Source: an uncultured Prevotella sp.
GTDB lineage: Bacteria > Bacteroidota > Bacteroidia > Bacteroidales > Bacteroidaceae
Assembly: GCA_944320235.1 (NCBI GenBank)
Contig: CALUGQ010000003.1
Location: forward strand, 62,001 to 126,000
DNA: 64,000 nucleotides
Direction: 5' to 3'
A program made the position numbers and the translations under genes. Below are positions 43,504 through 52,625 of this stretch, piece by piece. Within the stretch, counting starts at the first letter, position 1, and each line of letters begins with the position of its first letter. The notes below the pieces were generated by a model that searched no databases, was not told where the DNA came from, and saw nothing but the letters and a program-made list of their open reading frames with translations.

Positions 43504-46275
43504 TCAGTGAGCCTCGAGCCAGTTGCTGCCCCAGCCGCAGTCGGCCACGAGCGGCACGCTCATCTCGAATGCCCCCTGCATCTCCTCGATGACTATGCGC
43601 TGCACGAGTTCCTTCTCGTCGGGGTAGACGCTGAAGTTGAGTTCGTCGTGCACCTGCAGTATCATCTTTGAGCGCACGCCCTCGGCCTCGAAGCGGGCCG
43701 CTATGCGGGCCATTGCCACCTTGATGATGTCGGCCGCGGTGCCTTGTATGGGGGCGTTGATGGCGTTGCGCTCGGCGAAGCCGCGCACGGTGGCGTTGCG
43801 CGAGTTGATGTCGGGCAGGTAGCGGCGGCGGTGGAAGAGCGTCTCTACGTAGCCCTGCGCCCTGGCGCGCTCCTTGGCCTGCTCCATGTAGGCCTGCACC
43901 CGCGGGAACGTGGCGAAGTAGCCCTCTATGAGGCGGCGCGCCTCGTCGCGGCTGATGCCCAGCCTCTCGGCAAGGCCGAAGACGGTTATGCCGTAGATGA
44001 TGCCGAAGTTGGCCCGCTTGGCGCGGGTGCGCTCGTCGCGCGTCACCTCGCCGATGGGCTTCTTGTATATCCTGGCAGCCGTGGCGGCGTGGATGTCGTG
44101 GCCCTCGCGGAATGCCTCGATCATGTTCTCGTCGCCGCTGAGGTGGGCCATGACGCGCAGTTCTATCTGGCTGTAGTCTGCTGAAAAAAACAGACAGCCC
44201 GGCTCTGCCACGAAGGCGCGGCGTATCTCCTTGCCATCCTCGCCGCGCACGGGTATGTTCTGCAGGTTGGGGTCGCTCGACGAGAGGCGGCCTGTGGCCG
44301 TGACGGCTTGGTTGAACGACGTGTGTATGCGCCCCGTCTGCGGGTTGATGAGCTTGGGCAGGGCGTCGACGTAGGTGCCGAGCAGTTTCTTCAACCCCCT
44401 GTGTTCCAGTATGTTGGCCACTATCTCGTGCTTGGCTGCGAGCGACTGCAGCACCTCTTCGCTCGTTACGTACTGCCCCGTCTTGGTCTTCTTGGGCTTT
44501 TCGGTTATCTTCATCTCGTCGAAGAGCACTTCGCCCACCTGCTTCGGCGAGGCTATGTTGAACTCGTGGCCGGCCAGGCCGTATGTCTTCAGCTCTATCT
44601 CGCGCATCCGCTTGGTAAGGATATTTGACGTTTCGGCCAGCGCCTCGGTGTCTATCCTCACCCCTTGCAGTTCCATGCGGGCGAGCACGGGCACCAGCGG
44701 CATCTCCACTTCGCGGAACAGCTTGGTGGCGCCGATGCGCTCCAGCTCGGGCTCAAGCTTGTTCTTGAGGCGCAGCGTGATGTCGGCATCCTCGGCGGCG
44801 TACTCGTATACCTGCCCGGGAGGCAGGTCGCGCATGGACAGTTGGTTCTTACCCTTGGGGCCAATCAGCTCGTCTATGTGTATCGTGCGGTAGCCCAGGT
44901 AAGCCTCGGCCATGAAGTCCATGTTGTGGCGCAGCTCGGGCTGTATGAGGTAGTGGGCTATCATCGTGTCGAACATCGGGCCGGCCAGGGCGACACCGTA
45001 GCGGGCCAGCACCTCGAGGTCGTACTTGATGTTCTGCCCTACCTTGAGTATTTTCGGGTCTTCGTACAGTGGTTTAAATATGTTAACTATTGTTTGGGCT
45101 TCTTCACGGTTGGCAGGTACCGGCACGTAAAACGCCTTTGATTCCTCGACGGCGAAGCTCAGTCCTACGAGTTCGGCCTCGACGGGATGCGTCGAAGTCG
45201 TCTCTGTGTCCAGACTGAGAATTTGTTTTGTCATGAAAAAGTCACGGATTGAAATCATATCCTCCTCTTTTTCAATGAGTTTGTACTCGTGAGGCACTGT
45301 ATTAATGCTCTCGTGGTTGGCATTTTTCGGGCTTCCCGCATCATCGGGCGCAAATTCTGCGAAGAGAGAAAATTGCCCGTTGTCGTTTTTTTGCTTGTTT
45401 TCTGTTTTTTTAAGAATGCGGTTTGCCAGTGTCTTCATCTCCAGTTCGTCGAAGATTTCGAGCAGTTTTTCCTCGTCGGGTTCCTCGCGCCGCAGCTTGT
45501 CCATGTCGAGTTCTATCGGCACGTCGGTCTTGATTGTTGCGAGGAACTTGGAGAAGCGTATTTTCCCGGCGTTCTCCTCCACCTTCTTTTTCAGCGCGCC
45601 CTTGAGCCGGTCCGTGCCGTCGAGCAGTCCCTCCACGCTTCCGAACTCGGCTATGAGCTTGGCCGCCGTCTTCTCTCCCACGCCCGGGCAGCCCGGTATG
45701 TTGTCGGCCGAGTCGCCCATGAGGCCCAGCAGGTCGGTCACCTGGGCTGGCGAGCTTATGCCGTACTTGGCCTCCACCTCGGCGGGGCCCATCACCTCGT
45801 AACCCGCGTTGCCGTGCCTGGGCCGGTACATCATCACGTTGTCGGCCACCAGTTGTGCGTAGTCCTTGTCGGGGGTGAGCATGTATGTCTTCACCCCGGC
45901 CCGCCCGGCCTTGGTGGCGAGCGTGCCTATCACGTCGTCGGCCTCGTAGCCGGCCACCTCGAGGACGGGTATGCGGAAGGCGCGGAGTATGTCCTTGATT
46001 ATAGGCACTGCCCGCTTGATGTCCTCGGGGCAGGCTTCGCGCTGCGCCTTGTACTCGGGGAAGGCCTCGTGGCGGAAGGTTGGGCCGGCGGGGTCGAACG
46101 CCACGCCGATGTGCGTCGGCTCCTCCTTGGCCAGCACCTCGTTGAGCGTGTTTACGAAGCCCATTATCGCCGAGGTGTTAAGGCCCTTCGAGTTCATCCG
46201 CGGGTTGTTTATCAGTGCATAGTAAGAGCGGTATATGAGCGCGTATGCGTCTAAAAGGAACAGCTTATCCATCAT
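43504..46275 (-). CDS. polA: DNA polymerase I
   Basis: The 923-residue enzyme fills gaps and removes RNA primers. Order: 5'-3' exonuclease (residues 1-300; KLFLLDAYALIYRSYYALIN, GYEADDVIGTLATKAG, LMGDSADNIPGCPGVGEKTA); 3'-5' exonuclease (~340-520; QILSLDTETTSTHPVEAELV keeps the Asp-x-Glu pair); polymerase (~550-923; SADYSQIELRVMAHLSGDEN motif A, RAKRANFGIIYGITVFGLAE motif B, ILQVHDELNFSV motif C). It may start at either of two adjacent Met codons (46275 or 46272). It is divergent from the polyprenyl synthase gene; the two share an 80-bp promoter region. Confidence 0.97.
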   Translation of the reverse strand: MMDKLFLLDAYALIYRSYYALINNPRMNSKGLNTSAIMGFVNTLNEVLAKEEPTHIGVAFDPAGPTFRHEAFPEYKAQREACPEDIKRAVPIIKDILRAFRIPVLEVAGYEADDVIGTLATKAGRAGVKTYMLTPDKDYAQLVADNVMMYRPRHGNAGYEVMGPAEVEAKYGISSPAQVTDLLGLMGDSADNIPGCPGVGEKTAAKLIAEFGSVEGLLDGTDRLKGALKKKVEENAGKIRFSKFLATIKTDVPIELDMDKLRREEPDEEKLLEIFDELEMKTLANRILKKTENKQKNDNGQFSLFAEFAPDDAGSPKNANHESINTVPHEYKLIEKEEDMISIRDFFMTKQILSLDTETTSTHPVEAELVGLSFAVEESKAFYVPVPANREEAQTIVNIFKPLYEDPKILKVGQNIKYDLEVLARYGVALAGPMFDTMIAHYLIQPELRHNMDFMAEAYLGYRTIHIDELIGPKGKNQLSMRDLPPGQVYEYAAEDADITLRLKNKLEPELERIGATKLFREVEMPLVPVLARMELQGVRIDTEALAETSNILTKRMREIELKTYGLAGHEFNIASPKQVGEVLFDEMKITEKPKKTKTGQYVTSEEVLQSLAAKHEIVANILEHRGLKKLLGTYVDALPKLINPQTGRIHTSFNQAVTATGRLSSSDPNLQNIPVRGEDGKEIRRAFVAEPGCLFFSADYSQIELRVMAHLSGDENMIEAFREGHDIHAATAARIYKKPIGEVTRDERTRAKRANFGIIYGITVFGLAERLGISRDEARRLIEGYFATFPRVQAYMEQAKERARAQGYVETLFHRRRYLPDINSRNATVRGFAERNAINAPIQGTAADIIKVAMARIAARFEAEGVRSKMILQVHDELNFSVYPDEKELVQRIVIEEMQGAFEMSVPLVADCGWGSNWLEAH

Positions 46276-46333
46276 TATTCGGTTTTTTCAGCGTAAAATT
46301 ACTAAAATAATTCTGATATCCCGATTATTTCAC

Positions 46334-46341
46334 TAATTTTG
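46334..46341 (+). promoter_or_regulatory. Promoter -7 element of the polyprenyl synthase gene
   Basis: TAATTTTG lies 14 bp before the ATG at 46355, implying a very short leader. A related minus-strand element, TAATTTTA at 46294-46301, may serve polA. Confidence 0.5.
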
Positions 46342-46354
46342 TATCAAATTTAGG

Positions 46355-47335
46355 ATGATGGATTATTTATCGTTGATAAGGAAGCCTATTGACGGCGATT
46401 TGGGCGACTTCAACGCTCTCTTCGACCGCTCCATGTCGCATACTGACGGCATGCTCTCGCAGGCTTTGGCGCACATCAGGCAGAAAGCCGGCAAGCGGAT
46501 GCGCCCGATGCTGATATTGCTCATGGCCAGGAACTATGGCGACGTCACCGCGGTGACGCAGAACGCCGCCGTGGGGCTGGAGCTGCTGCACACCGCCAGC
46601 CTCGTGCACGACGACGTGGTCGACGAGAGCAGCGAGCGCAGGGGGCAGGCATCGCTCAACGCCATGTACGACAACAAGGTGGCAGTGCTCGTGGGCGACT
46701 ACCTGCTTTCAACCGCCTTGCTCCACGTGGCCTACACCGGCAACCAGGCCATCGTGCAGTATCTCTCCGAGCTGGGCCGCACGCTGGCGTGCGGCGAGAT
46801 ACTGCAGCTTACGAACATCAGCTCGCAAGAAATATCCGAAGAGGTTTACTACCAGGTGATAAGGCAGAAGACGGCCGCGCTCTTCGAGGCGTGCTGCGCC
46901 ATAGGGGCGCTGTCGGCAGGTGCCGGCGAGGCCGCCATCGAGGCCGTAAAGCGCTTCGGCAGCTCGCTCGGCATAATCTTCCAGATTCGCGACGACATAT
47001 TCGATTATTTCCCGACGGCCGACATCGGCAAGCCCACGGGCAACGACATGGCCGAGGGAAAGCTCACTCTGCCGGCCATATATGCGCTCAATTCCACCGG
47101 CGACGAGGCTATGAAGGCCATCGCCCTGAAGGTGAAGGACGGCACGGTGACGCCCGATGAAATCGCGCTTTTGGTGGCTTTCACCAAGGAAAATGGCGGC
47201 ATTGAGTACGCCGAGCGGCGCATGGAGGAGCTGCGCAGGCAGTGCGACGATTTCATAGCGCGCTCGGTGGGCGACACGGAGATAAGGAAAGCCCTTTCGG
47301 CTTACGTGGATTTTGTAATAAGGCGCACTAAGTAG
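46355..47335 (+). CDS. Polyprenyl (octaprenyl/solanesyl-type) diphosphate synthase
   Basis: The 326-residue trans-prenyltransferase has the first Asp-rich motif in ASLVHDDVVDESSERRGQAS near residues 84-103 and the second in LGIIFQIRDDIFDYFPT near 208-224. GKRMRPMLILLMARNYGD and LLHTAS are family marks. It elongates farnesyl diphosphate with isopentenyl diphosphate; product length (for the menaquinone side chain) cannot be fixed from sequence. Menaquinone would be the electron donor for the fumarate reductase at 55-59 kb. Confidence 0.93.
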   Translation: MMDYLSLIRKPIDGDLGDFNALFDRSMSHTDGMLSQALAHIRQKAGKRMRPMLILLMARNYGDVTAVTQNAAVGLELLHTASLVHDDVVDESSERRGQASLNAMYDNKVAVLVGDYLLSTALLHVAYTGNQAIVQYLSELGRTLACGEILQLTNISSQEISEEVYYQVIRQKTAALFEACCAIGALSAGAGEAAIEAVKRFGSSLGIIFQIRDDIFDYFPTADIGKPTGNDMAEGKLTLPAIYALNSTGDEAMKAIALKVKDGTVTPDEIALLVAFTKENGGIEYAERRMEELRRQCDDFIARSVGDTEIRKALSAYVDFVIRRTK

Positions 47336-47348
47336 TGCGCCTTTTTTG
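47320..47348 (+). terminator. Terminator overlapping the stop of the polyprenyl synthase gene
   Basis: AGGCGCACT and AGTGCGCCT form a 9-bp stem with a 4-nt loop, followed by TTTTTTG. The stem includes the TAG stop codon at 47333-47335. Confidence 0.85.
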
Positions 47349-47531
47349 TTTTGTGAGTTAAGGAAGTCAGCTGTAGTTACCGCTCCACTGCGCCCCGCTC
47401 GTGATGTTGGCGTGCACGTGTCGCTGGGCGGAGCGTAAAGTAGCGGCCGTCACTGACCCTCAGCGGCGGGGTGGGGCCGTTTGCCTTGCTTGCTTGGCCT
47501 GCCCCGGGTGGAGGTTGCAGGGGCTCATTGC

Positions 47532-48182
47532 TTAGCCCCGCGGGCGCATGGTGGCCATCATCCGCTCGAAGCGCAGTTGCGACGGTGTGCCAGACACCAT
47601 CTCCTTAGGCTCGAAGCGCGTGTCGAAGTCGGCCAGGGCTGCCTCGTCAACGGCGTATGCCTCGCTCTCGTGGTAAGTCCCGGCGGCCTCTGACAGTGCG
47701 CCGGGCGTTAGTTCGCGGGCTTGCAGCGCGTCGCAATACATATCGTCGGCGGTGCGTATGCCGAACCTCTCGGCCGGAACGAAGCCCCGCCGCGAGTAGT
47801 AGGCCGGGTCGCCGCAGAGCATCAGTGCGCAATGGCCTTCAGCCCGCGCCCTCACTGCGGTGTGCTCCAAGAGCATGCTGCCTATGCCCTGCCGCTGGAA
47901 GCCGGGCACGACGCCTATCGGCCCGACCGTGACCATGCTCACCTGCCTGCCCCTGTCGGTGCGGATGGTGCCCGCCATGCAGGCCACGGCGCCCACAATC
48001 CTGCCGCCGATGAGCGCCACCGTGGCCAGCTCAGCGATGAAATCGGGGCTTTTGCGCATATTGTGCAGCAGGAAATGCTCCGACGCGCCGGGCGAATATA
48101 CGTTCCAGAAGGCTTCGCGAATCGCGCGCTCGGCGTCGCGGTGGTCGGCGGTGCGCTCCGTTCTCAGTTGCGTTCCGTCCAT
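47532..48182 (-). CDS. GNAT family N-acetyltransferase
   Basis: The 216-residue protein has the GNAT core: ALIGGRIVGAVACMAG, the strand MVTVGPIGVVPGFQRQGIGS with the acetyl-CoA loop (Gln-Arg-Gln-Gly-Ile-Gly), then CALMLCGDPAYYSRRGFVPA. This matches predicted N-acetyltransferases of the YhbS type. Acceptor unknown. It lies 15 bp downstream of deoC on the same strand and probably ends the dtd-mazG-deoC-GNAT operon. Confidence 0.9.
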   Translation of the reverse strand: MDGTQLRTERTADHRDAERAIREAFWNVYSPGASEHFLLHNMRKSPDFIAELATVALIGGRIVGAVACMAGTIRTDRGRQVSMVTVGPIGVVPGFQRQGIGSMLLEHTAVRARAEGHCALMLCGDPAYYSRRGFVPAERFGIRTADDMYCDALQARELTPGALSEAAGTYHESEAYAVDEAALADFDTRFEPKEMVSGTPSQLRFERMMATMRPRG

Positions 48183-48197
48183 GTTCCGGCTTCAGTT

Positions 48198-49139
48198 TCA
48201 GAAGAACTTGGTCTCTTCGCCCGTTATCTCGCTCAGCAGCAGGTTGGCCAGGCGGCTCGTGCCGATGCGGAACCACTGGTTGGTGAGCCATTTTTCGCCC
48301 AGGAGCTCTTTCACTATGGTGTAGTAGATGAGAGCATCCGTAACCGAGTTTATGCCTCCTGCTGGCTTGAAACCTATCTGTATGCCCGTTTCTTCATAGT
48401 ATTCGCGTATGGCCTGGCACATCACGTAGGCAGCCTCGGGCGTTGCGGCCGGCTCGAGCTTGCCCGTTGACGTCTTGATGTAGTCGGCCCCGGCGTACAT
48501 GGCCAGCAGTGCGGCGCGCTTGATGTTGGAGCCGGTCTTGAGGCATCCCGTCTCGAGGATGACCTTCATCTTGTGCTCGCCGCATACGGCCTTCAGCTCG
48601 CCTATCTCGTCGCTCACGCCCTCGTAGTCGCCGCTGAGGAACTTGCCCACGGGCATCACGATGTCAATCTCTGTGGCGCCGTCCTTGAGCGCCAGCGCCG
48701 TCTCGGCCACCTTCACCTCGGGGAACGTCTGCGACGAGGGGAAGCTGCCCGACACGCAGGCCACCTCGACGCCATCCACCTCGAGCGCCTGGCTCACCGT
48801 CTGGGCGAAGCAGGGGTAGACGCAGATGGTGGCCACGTGGGGCAGGTCGGGGTATTCGTCGTCGAACCGGTTGACGCGCTCGGTGAAGGCCAGCACGCTC
48901 TCCTCCGAGTCGGTGGTCTTGAGCGTGGTCAGCTCGATGCTGCCCATGAGGAACCGCTTCACCTCGGGTGTGTCGTTCTCGTGCACCTTCTCGCCGATGA
49001 GTTTCTTCACGGCCGCGCGCACCTCGGCGTCGTCGATGTCGAGGCTGTACTTTGCCAGCGCCTCCTCATACTTGCTCACCCTCGGCGCGTCGTGGCGGTG
49101 GGTGTGCGAGTGTTCGTTGTGGATGTTGCTTTCAGTCAT
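48198..49139 (-). CDS. deoC: Deoxyribose-phosphate aldolase
   Basis: DeoC splits 2-deoxyribose 5-phosphate to glyceraldehyde 3-phosphate and acetaldehyde. The 313-residue protein resembles the longer DeoC form. The Schiff-base Lys is in YAGADYIKTSTGKLEPAA near residue 220, and a second conserved Lys is in IQIGFKPAGGINSVTDAL. The N-terminus holds an unusual His-rich stretch (NIHNEHSHTHRHD, residues 5-17) that may bind metal or be a chance feature. Its start overlaps the mazG stop by 4 bp. Confidence 0.95.
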   Translation of the reverse strand: MTESNIHNEHSHTHRHDAPRVSKYEEALAKYSLDIDDAEVRAAVKKLIGEKVHENDTPEVKRFLMGSIELTTLKTTDSEESVLAFTERVNRFDDEYPDLPHVATICVYPCFAQTVSQALEVDGVEVACVSGSFPSSQTFPEVKVAETALALKDGATEIDIVMPVGKFLSGDYEGVSDEIGELKAVCGEHKMKVILETGCLKTGSNIKRAALLAMYAGADYIKTSTGKLEPAATPEAAYVMCQAIREYYEETGIQIGFKPAGGINSVTDALIYYTIVKELLGEKWLTNQWFRIGTSRLANLLLSEITGEETKFF

Positions 49140-49486
49140 TGTCCTGTAAGTTTTTCGTTGTTTTTATGCCTTTCCTTGTCTCTCAGGGTCTTTTTCTCCA
49201 AGTTGCGGCGCAGCTCTTCGGTGAGGTCTACGCCCGTCTGGTTGGCCAGGCAGAGCAGCACCCAGAGCACGTCGGCCATCTCGTCGCCGAGGTTAGCCTT
49301 CTCGCCGGGCTTGAAGCTCTGCTCGCCGTAGCGGCGGGCGATGACGCGGGCCAGCTCGCCCACCTCCTCGGTGAGCACGGCCATGTTGGTGAGCTCGGAG
49401 AAGTAGCGCACGCCGTAGGTGCGTATCCAGCTGTCAACCATCTGTTGCGCCTGGCGCAGTGTGATGTCGTCAGGATGTTTTTCCAT
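49136..49486 (-). CDS. MazG-like nucleotide pyrophosphohydrolase
   Basis: The 116-residue protein has the all-alpha NTP-PPase signature: MAVLTEEVGELARVIARRYG (EEVGE, metal ligands) and NLGDEMADVLWVLLCLANQT (DEMAD). It probably hydrolyses non-canonical or damaged nucleoside triphosphates to monophosphates. It is short, as in single-domain MazG-like enzymes. It lies 10 bp after dtd and overlaps deoC. Confidence 0.88.
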   Translation of the reverse strand: MEKHPDDITLRQAQQMVDSWIRTYGVRYFSELTNMAVLTEEVGELARVIARRYGEQSFKPGEKANLGDEMADVLWVLLCLANQTGVDLTEELRRNLEKKTLRDKERHKNNEKLTGQ

Positions 49487-49496
49487 GCTTTTTTCC

Positions 49497-49949
49497 TCAC
49501 TCCTTGTTCTTCGTGTCCATGCAGATGGTCACGGGGCCGTCGTTGACCAGCTCCACCTTCATGTCGGCCCCGAACTCGCCCGTGGCCACGGGGCGGCCCA
49601 CGGCCTCTGCCATGAGGGCGCAGAAGCGCTCGTAGAGCGGTATGGCGATGGAGTGGGGGGCGGCGCGCAGCCACGAGGGGCGGTTGCCTTTCTTGTAAGA
49701 CGCCATGAGCGTGAACTGGCTCACCACCATCACCTCGCCGCCCACGTCGGCCAGGGCCAGGTTCATCACGCCCCCGTCGTCGTCGAACACGCGCAGGGCG
49801 GCTATCTTCTTCACGAGCCACCGGGCGTCTTCCTCGGTGTCGTCGGCCGTGATGCCCAGCAGTATCATGAAGCCGGGGCCTATGGCCGACTTCACCTGCC
49901 CGCCTATGGTGACCGATGCGCGGCTCACGCGCTGTATCACTGTTCGCAT
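49497..49949 (-). CDS. dtd: D-aminoacyl-tRNA deacylase
   Basis: Dtd hydrolyses D-aminoacyl-tRNAs (and Gly-tRNA-Ala). The 150-residue length is standard. Motifs: MRTVIQRVSRASVTIGGQV at the start, the active-site MVVSQFTLMASYKKGNRPSW near residues 74-93, and the Gly-cisPro motif in VELVNDGPVTICMDTK near 131-146. First gene of its operon, with a promoter at 50092-50123. Confidence 0.97.
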   Translation of the reverse strand: MRTVIQRVSRASVTIGGQVKSAIGPGFMILLGITADDTEEDARWLVKKIAALRVFDDDGGVMNLALADVGGEVMVVSQFTLMASYKKGNRPSWLRAAPHSIAIPLYERFCALMAEAVGRPVATGEFGADMKVELVNDGPVTICMDTKNKE

Positions 49950-50091
49950 ATCTTGTGTCGTTGTTGGTTTCTTTTTTTGCCCGGTGGCGGCAGTGGGTGG
50001 CGGCAGTGCGCCGCCGCGCCTCGTGCCGCAGTGCTTTTGCGGACTTGCGGATGTGCGCCGGCCGGGCTGCCACCGTTAGGCTTGCATTATG

Positions 50092-50123
50092 CAAAGATAG
50101 TGTTTTTTCGCCGAAAAGGCAAA
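50092..50123 (-). promoter_or_regulatory. Promoter of the dtd operon
   Basis: On the minus strand TTTG (50120-50123), 20 bp, TATCTTTG (50092-50099). Good match, but 142 bp before the start codon, giving a long leader. Confidence 0.65.
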
Positions 50124-50219
50124 ATTTTGTATTGTTTTTGTACGGCTGCGGCGGTGCGTTGTGGTGGTGTAGGGGTGGGGGTGTGCCGTTTGGGATGGCG
50201 TTTCGGCCTGTGCCAGGAG

Positions 50220-50260
50220 CCCGAACGGCCCGTCCCGTGCGCCGGGACGGGCCGTTCGGG
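50220..50260. repeat. 18-bp perfect palindrome with ACGGCCCGT core
   Basis: CCCGAACGGCCCGTCCCG and its exact complement lie around a 5-nt loop TGCGC. Same core as the cluster at 31910-31992. It could terminate uvrC transcription but has no T-run. Confidence 0.75.
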
Positions 50261-50430
50261 CAATGGCTGTGGGCAGGGTTGGGGCGGAATGCAGGCGCGG
50301 CTATGCGCCTGCTTGGGGGCAACAAGCTGATAATCAATAGGTTATCGGCTTTTGCTTCTGCCTCCGGTGGCTTTGCTGCCATGCTGCCTGTCCGTCGGGG
50401 CTTGCCGCCTCGGCGCGCAGGCGGCAGCTG

Positions 50431-52275
50431 TCAGCTTTTTTCGCCGTCGGCGGATGGGTGGAAGTGGGCGTAAACCAGCGCGGCCTTGGCCTGCCCGGCG
50501 GCCTCGGCGAGCGTGGCCATGTCGGCCTCGCTGATGCGCTTTACGCTCTTGAGAGCCTTGAGCAGGGCGTCGCGCGTCTTGGGGCCGATGCCGGCGATGT
50601 CGTCGAGCTCGGAGTGGAGGGCGTGCTTGGAGCGCTTGTCGCGGTGGAAGGTGATGGCGAAGCGGTGGACCTCGTCCTGCAGGCGGGTGAGCAGGCGGAA
50701 CAGCTCGCTGTCGGTCTTCATGCCTACGACCACGGGCGGGAAGCCGAAGAGCAGCTCGTTGGTGCGGTGGCGGTCGTCCTTGGCCAGTCCGGCGATGGGT
50801 ATCGAGAGGCCCAGCTCGTCCTCGACCACCTCGCGCACCACCTCCATCTGGCCCCGCCCGCCGTCGGTCACGATGAGGTCGGGCAGGGGCTGCCCTTCCT
50901 CCACGAGGCGCGAGTATCGTCGGCGCACCACCTCCTTCATCGAGGCGTAGTCGTCGGGGCCCGCCACGGTCTTGATGTTGTACTTGCGGTAGTCCTTCTT
51001 GCTTGGCTTCATCTTCTTGAACACCACGCAGGCGGCCACGGCGTCGGTGCCCGATATGTTGGAGTTGTCGAAGCACTCTATCTGGTACGGCATCTTGGGC
51101 AGGTGCAGCGCGTCCTGTACTTCCTTCATCAGCCGCACCGCTTTCTGCTCGGGATTGAGCTTCTCGGCCTGCTTCAGCCGGTCGAAGCGGTACTGGCGGC
51201 AGTTCATTTCCGAGAGGTCGAGCAGCGTCTTCTTGTCGCCTCGCTGCGGCACGGTGAGCGTAACGCCGTCTAGGCTTAGCCCCATGGCGAACGGCACGAT
51301 TATCTCGCGCGACGTGCTGCCGAACCGCTCGCGCATCTCCACGATGCCCAGCGAGAGCAGTTCTTCGTCGGTCTCATCGAGCTTCTTGCGGTATTCGAAG
51401 GTGAACGACTGGTTGATGCTGCCCGCCGTGACGTGGATGTAGTTTATGAAGGCCGTCCTGTCGTCGCTGGTGATGGTGAACACGTCTACGTTGCTTATCG
51501 TGTGGCTCACCACCTCGCTCTTGGCCACGAAGCCTGCCACGAGCTGGTAGCGCCTCTTCACCTCCTCGGCCTCCTCGAAGCGCAGCTCGCCGGCCAGCCG
51601 CTGCATCTCGTCGTGCAGCGAGCGCAGCAGCCCGCGCGTGTTGCCTTTAAGTATCTCGCGGGCCTGCTCTATGCCGCGGCGGTAGTCTTCCATGGTCTGC
51701 TTGCCGCAGCACGGGCCTCCGCAGTTCTTTATGTGGTAGTCGAGGCACAGGCGGTACTTGCCCTGCTCTATGCCGTCCTTGGTTATCGGCTGGCGGCAGG
51801 TGCGCGGGTGGTAGAGCTTCTTGATAAGCTCCAGCACGGCGTTCATTGAGCCTATGTGGGAGTAGGGGCCGTAGTACGTGCCCCACCGCTTGTTGATGGT
51901 GCGCGTCTTGAATATTCGCGGGAACATTTCGTTCGTCACGCAGATGCTGGGGTAGGTCTTTCCGTCCTTCAGCAGCACGTTGTAGCGCGGGTTGTACTTC
52001 TTTATGAGGCTGTTCTCCAGCAGCAGCGCGTCTTCCTCGGTGTTCACCACGGTGTACGATATGTCGTGTATCTTGCTCACGAGCACCTTGGTCTTGAAGC
52101 GGTCCACCTCAGCGTGGAAGTATGACGACACGCGGCTCTTCAGGTTCTTGGCCTTGCCCACGTAGATTATGGTGCCATGCTCGTCGTAGTACTGGTAGCT
52201 GCCGGGCTTGTCAGGCAGGCGGCTCACTATGCCCTTTAGATAGGCCAGCCGCTTCTCGTTCTCCTCTTTTGTCAT
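50431..52275 (-). CDS. uvrC: UvrABC system protein C (excinuclease subunit)
   Basis: UvrC makes both incisions in nucleotide excision repair. The 614-residue protein has, in order: GIY-YIG domain (KPGSYQYYDEHGTIIYVGKA, residues ~24-43), a cysteine-containing segment (CRQPITKDGIEQGKYRLCLD), a UVR motif (MQRLAGELRFEEAEEVKRRY), the RNase H-like endonuclease domain (ECFDNSNISGTDAVAACVVF; LIVTDGGRGQMEVVREV) and a C-terminal helix-hairpin-helix (LDDIAGIGPKTRDALLKALK). No neighbour suggests an operon upstream; a parS-like site lies 40 bp before its start. Confidence 0.97.
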   Translation of the reverse strand: MTKEENEKRLAYLKGIVSRLPDKPGSYQYYDEHGTIIYVGKAKNLKSRVSSYFHAEVDRFKTKVLVSKIHDISYTVVNTEEDALLLENSLIKKYNPRYNVLLKDGKTYPSICVTNEMFPRIFKTRTINKRWGTYYGPYSHIGSMNAVLELIKKLYHPRTCRQPITKDGIEQGKYRLCLDYHIKNCGGPCCGKQTMEDYRRGIEQAREILKGNTRGLLRSLHDEMQRLAGELRFEEAEEVKRRYQLVAGFVAKSEVVSHTISNVDVFTITSDDRTAFINYIHVTAGSINQSFTFEYRKKLDETDEELLSLGIVEMRERFGSTSREIIVPFAMGLSLDGVTLTVPQRGDKKTLLDLSEMNCRQYRFDRLKQAEKLNPEQKAVRLMKEVQDALHLPKMPYQIECFDNSNISGTDAVAACVVFKKMKPSKKDYRKYNIKTVAGPDDYASMKEVVRRRYSRLVEEGQPLPDLIVTDGGRGQMEVVREVVEDELGLSIPIAGLAKDDRHRTNELLFGFPPVVVGMKTDSELFRLLTRLQDEVHRFAITFHRDKRSKHALHSELDDIAGIGPKTRDALLKALKSVKRISEADMATLAEAAGQAKAALVYAHFHPSADGEKS

Positions 52276-52315
52276 CTGCTGTAAGTGCTTTGTTTATAGT
52301 GCGTTAAGCGTTTCT

Positions 52316-52331
52316 TGTTTCACGTGAAACT
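52316..52331. promoter_or_regulatory. parS-like site 1
   Basis: TGTTTCACGTGAAACT matches 15 of 16 bases of the bacterial ParB-binding site parS (TGTTTCACGTGAAACA) and contains the whole inner palindrome. It lies between the uvrC start and the apt terminator. No parA or parB is in the window. Confidence 0.85.
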
Positions 52332-52393
52332 TTGCTGTGCCTGCTCCCCTTGGCCCTGCCCGCCGTGGCTTTCGGCATGGCTTGCAGGGCGGG

Positions 52394-52450
52394 TTGCCGG
52401 GTGCTTGAGGTGCGCCTTGCCGGATGCTTGAGGTGCGCCTTGCCGCCCGG
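52394..52450. repeat. 23-bp tandem repeat, about 2.3 copies
   Basis: TTGCCGGGTGCTTGAGGTGC at 52394 recurs 23 bp later as TTGCCGGATGCTTGAGGTGC, followed by a partial third copy. It lies in the non-coding 52332-52558 stretch, in which no gene was recognised. Confidence 0.7.
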
Positions 52451-52558
52451 CACTGTGGAGGGGCGGCAAGGCTGCTGGAGGCAAGGCTGCTTGTCCGTGG
52501 CGCTGCGGCAGTCGCAGCAGCGGCGTGGCAGTGGGGCTGGAGCCCGGCGCGGCAAGCC

Positions 52559-52604
52559 AAAAGCCGCCGGGCCACAGCCTGAGGCTGCTCTCCCGGCGGC
52601 TTTT
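52559..52604 (-). terminator. Terminator of apt
   Basis: AAAAGCCGCCGGG and CCCGGCGGCTTTT form a 13-bp stem. On the minus strand it follows the apt stop by about 20 bp. The + strand has eight T after the stem. Confidence 0.85.
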
Positions 52605-52625
52605 TTTTGTGTGGCTGCTGCAGCC

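Larger units (their letters stand above)
49950..50430. other. Non-coding stretch between uvrC and dtd
   Basis: About 480 bp. It holds the dtd promoter, a long GGCC hairpin (50220-50260) and otherwise G/T-rich sequence. No gene was recognised. Confidence 0.5.
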